From positions 65,519,257 to 65,583,256 of the forward strand of contig NC_060060.1 in the NCBI RefSeq assembly GCF_020283565.1: DNA of 64,000 nt, given 5' to 3'. The notes beneath the pieces were generated by a model that saw nothing but the letters and a program-made list of their open reading frames with translations, was not told where the DNA came from and made no database searches. The DNA comes from Trifolium pratense. Lineage: Eukaryota > Streptophyta > Magnoliopsida > Fabales > Fabaceae. Shown here in pieces: positions 62,241 to 64,000 of the stretch. Position numbers and translations under genes: made by a program. The number at the start of each line of letters is the position of its first letter. The stretch's first letter is position 1.

Positions 62241-62465
62241 TTATTTATTGTTGTTGTGGGATGGATTGTTTGGGAAGGAAGGGGCACAGCATGGAAGATG
62301 TGAAGGGTTGGGGGGAAGGGGGGAAGAGAGAGTGGAATGAAAACGAGGGGGGTGCGCGTGGGGGTGTGAAAGGGGGACGGTGGAAAGGAAATGAAAAGAG
62401 GGGAAAGGTTTGACGGAGTGAGTGTAACTGAAAAGGAAAGAGGGAGAGAGTGGCGTGGGGAGTGA
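62241..62465 (+). other. Strand-asymmetric purine-rich tract upstream of RLP44
   Basis: About 225 bp that are almost all purine on the plus strand (for example GGTTGGGGGGAAGGGGGGAA), hence pyrimidine-rich on the RLP44 coding strand. It lies 180-400 bp beyond the TATA box. Overlapping minus-strand open frames (Pro/Ser/Phe/Leu-rich) are a by-product of this composition and are not called genes. Confidence 0.6.
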
Positions 62466-62595
62466 TGACCTGCAAATGTGAGCTCTAAGATAGGGACAAT
62501 ACGCCAAACTTTATTATTGACTTTTTCAACAACAAACAATCACATTAACTAATGCACTAACTTATCATTTTTATTTTATTTTATGAAAAATGCTA

Positions 62596-62854
62596 CTCCC
62601 TCCGTCCCAAAAAGAATGACCCAGTTGACCGAAACACGCATGCCAATGCATAACTTTGGCGACTAATATCTTTAATTGTATAATAGTAAAAATTATAAAA
62701 AATTGATATTTTGAAAATACTCATCGAGACGAATCTAACAACATCTTATATGTTAATATTTATTTTTATTTATTAGTAGAAAAATATGGTCAAAACAATA
62801 TATATGAATAGTGCATATATTCAAAATGAGTCATTCTTTTTGGGACGGAGGGAG
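62596..62854. mobile_element. Stowaway-like (Tc1/mariner) element, 259 bp
   Basis: TA on both sides. The perfect inverted ends CTCCCTCCGTCCCAAAAAGA and their complement continue to GAATGAC. The interior is AT-rich without an open frame. The ends are far better preserved than those of the other Stowaway-like elements in the window. Confidence 0.9.
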
Positions 62855-63231
62855 TAACTAGTGTTCTCGGGGAACTAGTTAAGGATATTAATTATAGTAA
62901 AATTATATTGAAATTTGTGTAGTCAATGTTTGTAAAGTATAAAAAGTGTCATTTCCAATGCAAAAATTGCTTTTTTTGTATCCTTAACTAGTGCCCCGGG
63001 GGCTAGCATGACCCTTATTTTATTTTTGGATATTTTTTGGTAAAAAAAAAGGCAAAAACTTGAGGAAATGAAATAAAAAATTACAAATTTATAAGAGTAT
63101 TTTGAGCATGTGTCAAAAATATCATCAAATAGAAGTCTTTCAAATTTATAAGAGAAGCATCTAAAACATTAATATTAAAAAAAATAAAAATAAAAAATTA
63201 GCTAGTCAATCAGTTGATTATTTACTTCATT

Positions 63232-63540
63232 CCGCCAAGTGTGATTGAACTGTACTAGCAAATTCATATTATTTAGCTCCCATATACAATGAATTAGGGT
63301 AGGAATGTTTCTCTCAACGTTGCAAATTAATTCCTTCATGCCGCCAAGTGTGGTTGAACTCAACTAGCAAATTCATATAGCTCCCATATACAATGAATTA
63401 GGGTAGAAATATTTCTCTCAACATTGCAAATTATTTCCTTTATGCTGCCAAGTGCGATTGAACTAAACTAGCAAATTTATAGTATTATTTAGCTCCCATA
63501 TACAATAAATTAGGGTAGGAATATTTCTCTCAACGTTGCG
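63232..63540 (+). repeat. Three tandem copies of a 104-109-bp unit
   Basis: Units start at 63232, 63341 and 63445 with C(C/T)GCCAAGTG and end with TTTCTCTCAACRTTGC. The middle copy lacks the TATTATT insert seen in the first and third. Non-coding. Confidence 0.9.
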
Positions 63541-63814
63541 GTTTGATTTTTTTAAGCAGTTTGAAGATGAGTAATCTCCCTGCCCATAATTCAGGTTTAT
63601 TTCATTAATTAACAAACAATCATGATATAAAGTAATTTTTTGTCCTAAAATATAAAGAAAAATTAGTCAATAAAAATTGATCTATTTGTTGTAAAATTTT
63701 GTCCAGGTATAATAATTTTTTTGTTGATAAATTTTTATTTATATTTTAAGATGGAATAAGTATATGGATTAACATAAGGTTTTTTTTTCTAGCGAATGAG
63801 CCATTATTAAGGTC

Positions 63815-64000
63815 GTATTTGGTAAAAAATAGAGAATAGCTGATAAACTCGTTTATGGCGAATAGCTTATAATTTAGGTTTTATTTGATAGTTTATAACG
63901 AATAAGTTAGCTAATTAAATTTGTAGTGTTTGGTAAAATTAGTGGTTAAACTAACTTATAAGTATGAAATAACATAAAAATATATATATATTTAATTTTT
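63815..64000. mobile_element. hAT-like MITE with TTTGGTAA end, cut by the window edge
   Basis: GGTCGTATTTGGTAAAAAAT followed by GTGTTTGGTAAAATTAGTGG, the same family as 7786-8072. The other end lies outside the window. Confidence 0.5.

Noticed and set aside
62066..62539. Long overlapping minus-strand open frames rich in Pro, Ser and Phe
   Set aside because: They arise from the pyrimidine-rich strand composition, overlap each other in several frames, and have no domain or signal typical of a gene.

Overview
The window looks like plant nuclear DNA, most likely a papilionoid legume of the Medicago/Trifolium type. It is AT-rich, genes are sparse and carry GT-AG introns, and LTR retrotransposons and miniature inverted-repeat elements (MITEs) are dense. 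The taxon is inferred from repeat style and gene homology, not proven. Only two host genes look complete: a type-2 ACC synthase (ethylene biosynthesis, minus strand, three exons, 16519-18745) and a single-exon RLP44-like receptor-like protein (minus strand, 60911-61738). A third host gene, Rab GDP dissociation inhibitor, survives only as its upstream region, exon 1 and 15 bases of exon 2 (46362-46541).

Region by region: 1-5337 is an Athila-like Ty3/gypsy element on the minus strand with a tRNA-Asp primer site and near-identical LTRs. It encodes only gag and protease, and gag is broken. 5.4-16.5 kb holds small relics (RNase H of a LINE, an LTR plus primer-site stub, hAT transposase remnants, several Stowaway-like MITEs) and no gene. 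16.5-19 kb is the ACC synthase gene with its promoter and a MITE in intron 2. 19850-22968 is a copia element whose body is inverted between its own LTR ends, yet which is still bounded by a 5-bp target duplication. 23-30.2 kb is repeats and unassigned AT-rich DNA. 30249-34880 is an apparently intact, very young copia element (identical 247-bp LTRs, one open reading frame of 1339 codons) that landed inside a MITE.

37.7-42.1 kb is a three-level nest: a LINE relic split by a non-coding LTR element, whose left LTR is split by a 178-bp MITE. The second LTR preserves the empty site. 42.2-45.6 kb holds further inverted-repeat elements. 46.4-57.1 kb is a chimeric stretch: the truncated GDI start, duplicated intron/exon-like blocks, a ten-unit 252-bp tandem array with higher-order order, and a Helitron-type 3' terminus at 57101-57129. 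57.1-64 kb holds a 957-bp Mutator-like element with long inverted repeats and a 9-bp target duplication, the RLP44 gene and its promoter, a Stowaway element and a small triplicated repeat.

No operon-like logic applies. The two host genes are independent. The main content is a well-preserved record of nested and rearranged transposition, in which target duplications and empty sites can be read directly. The strongest candidates for something undescribed are the inverted-body copia element, the Helitron-associated 252-bp array, and the 178-bp Mutator-like MITE family with palindromic ends.
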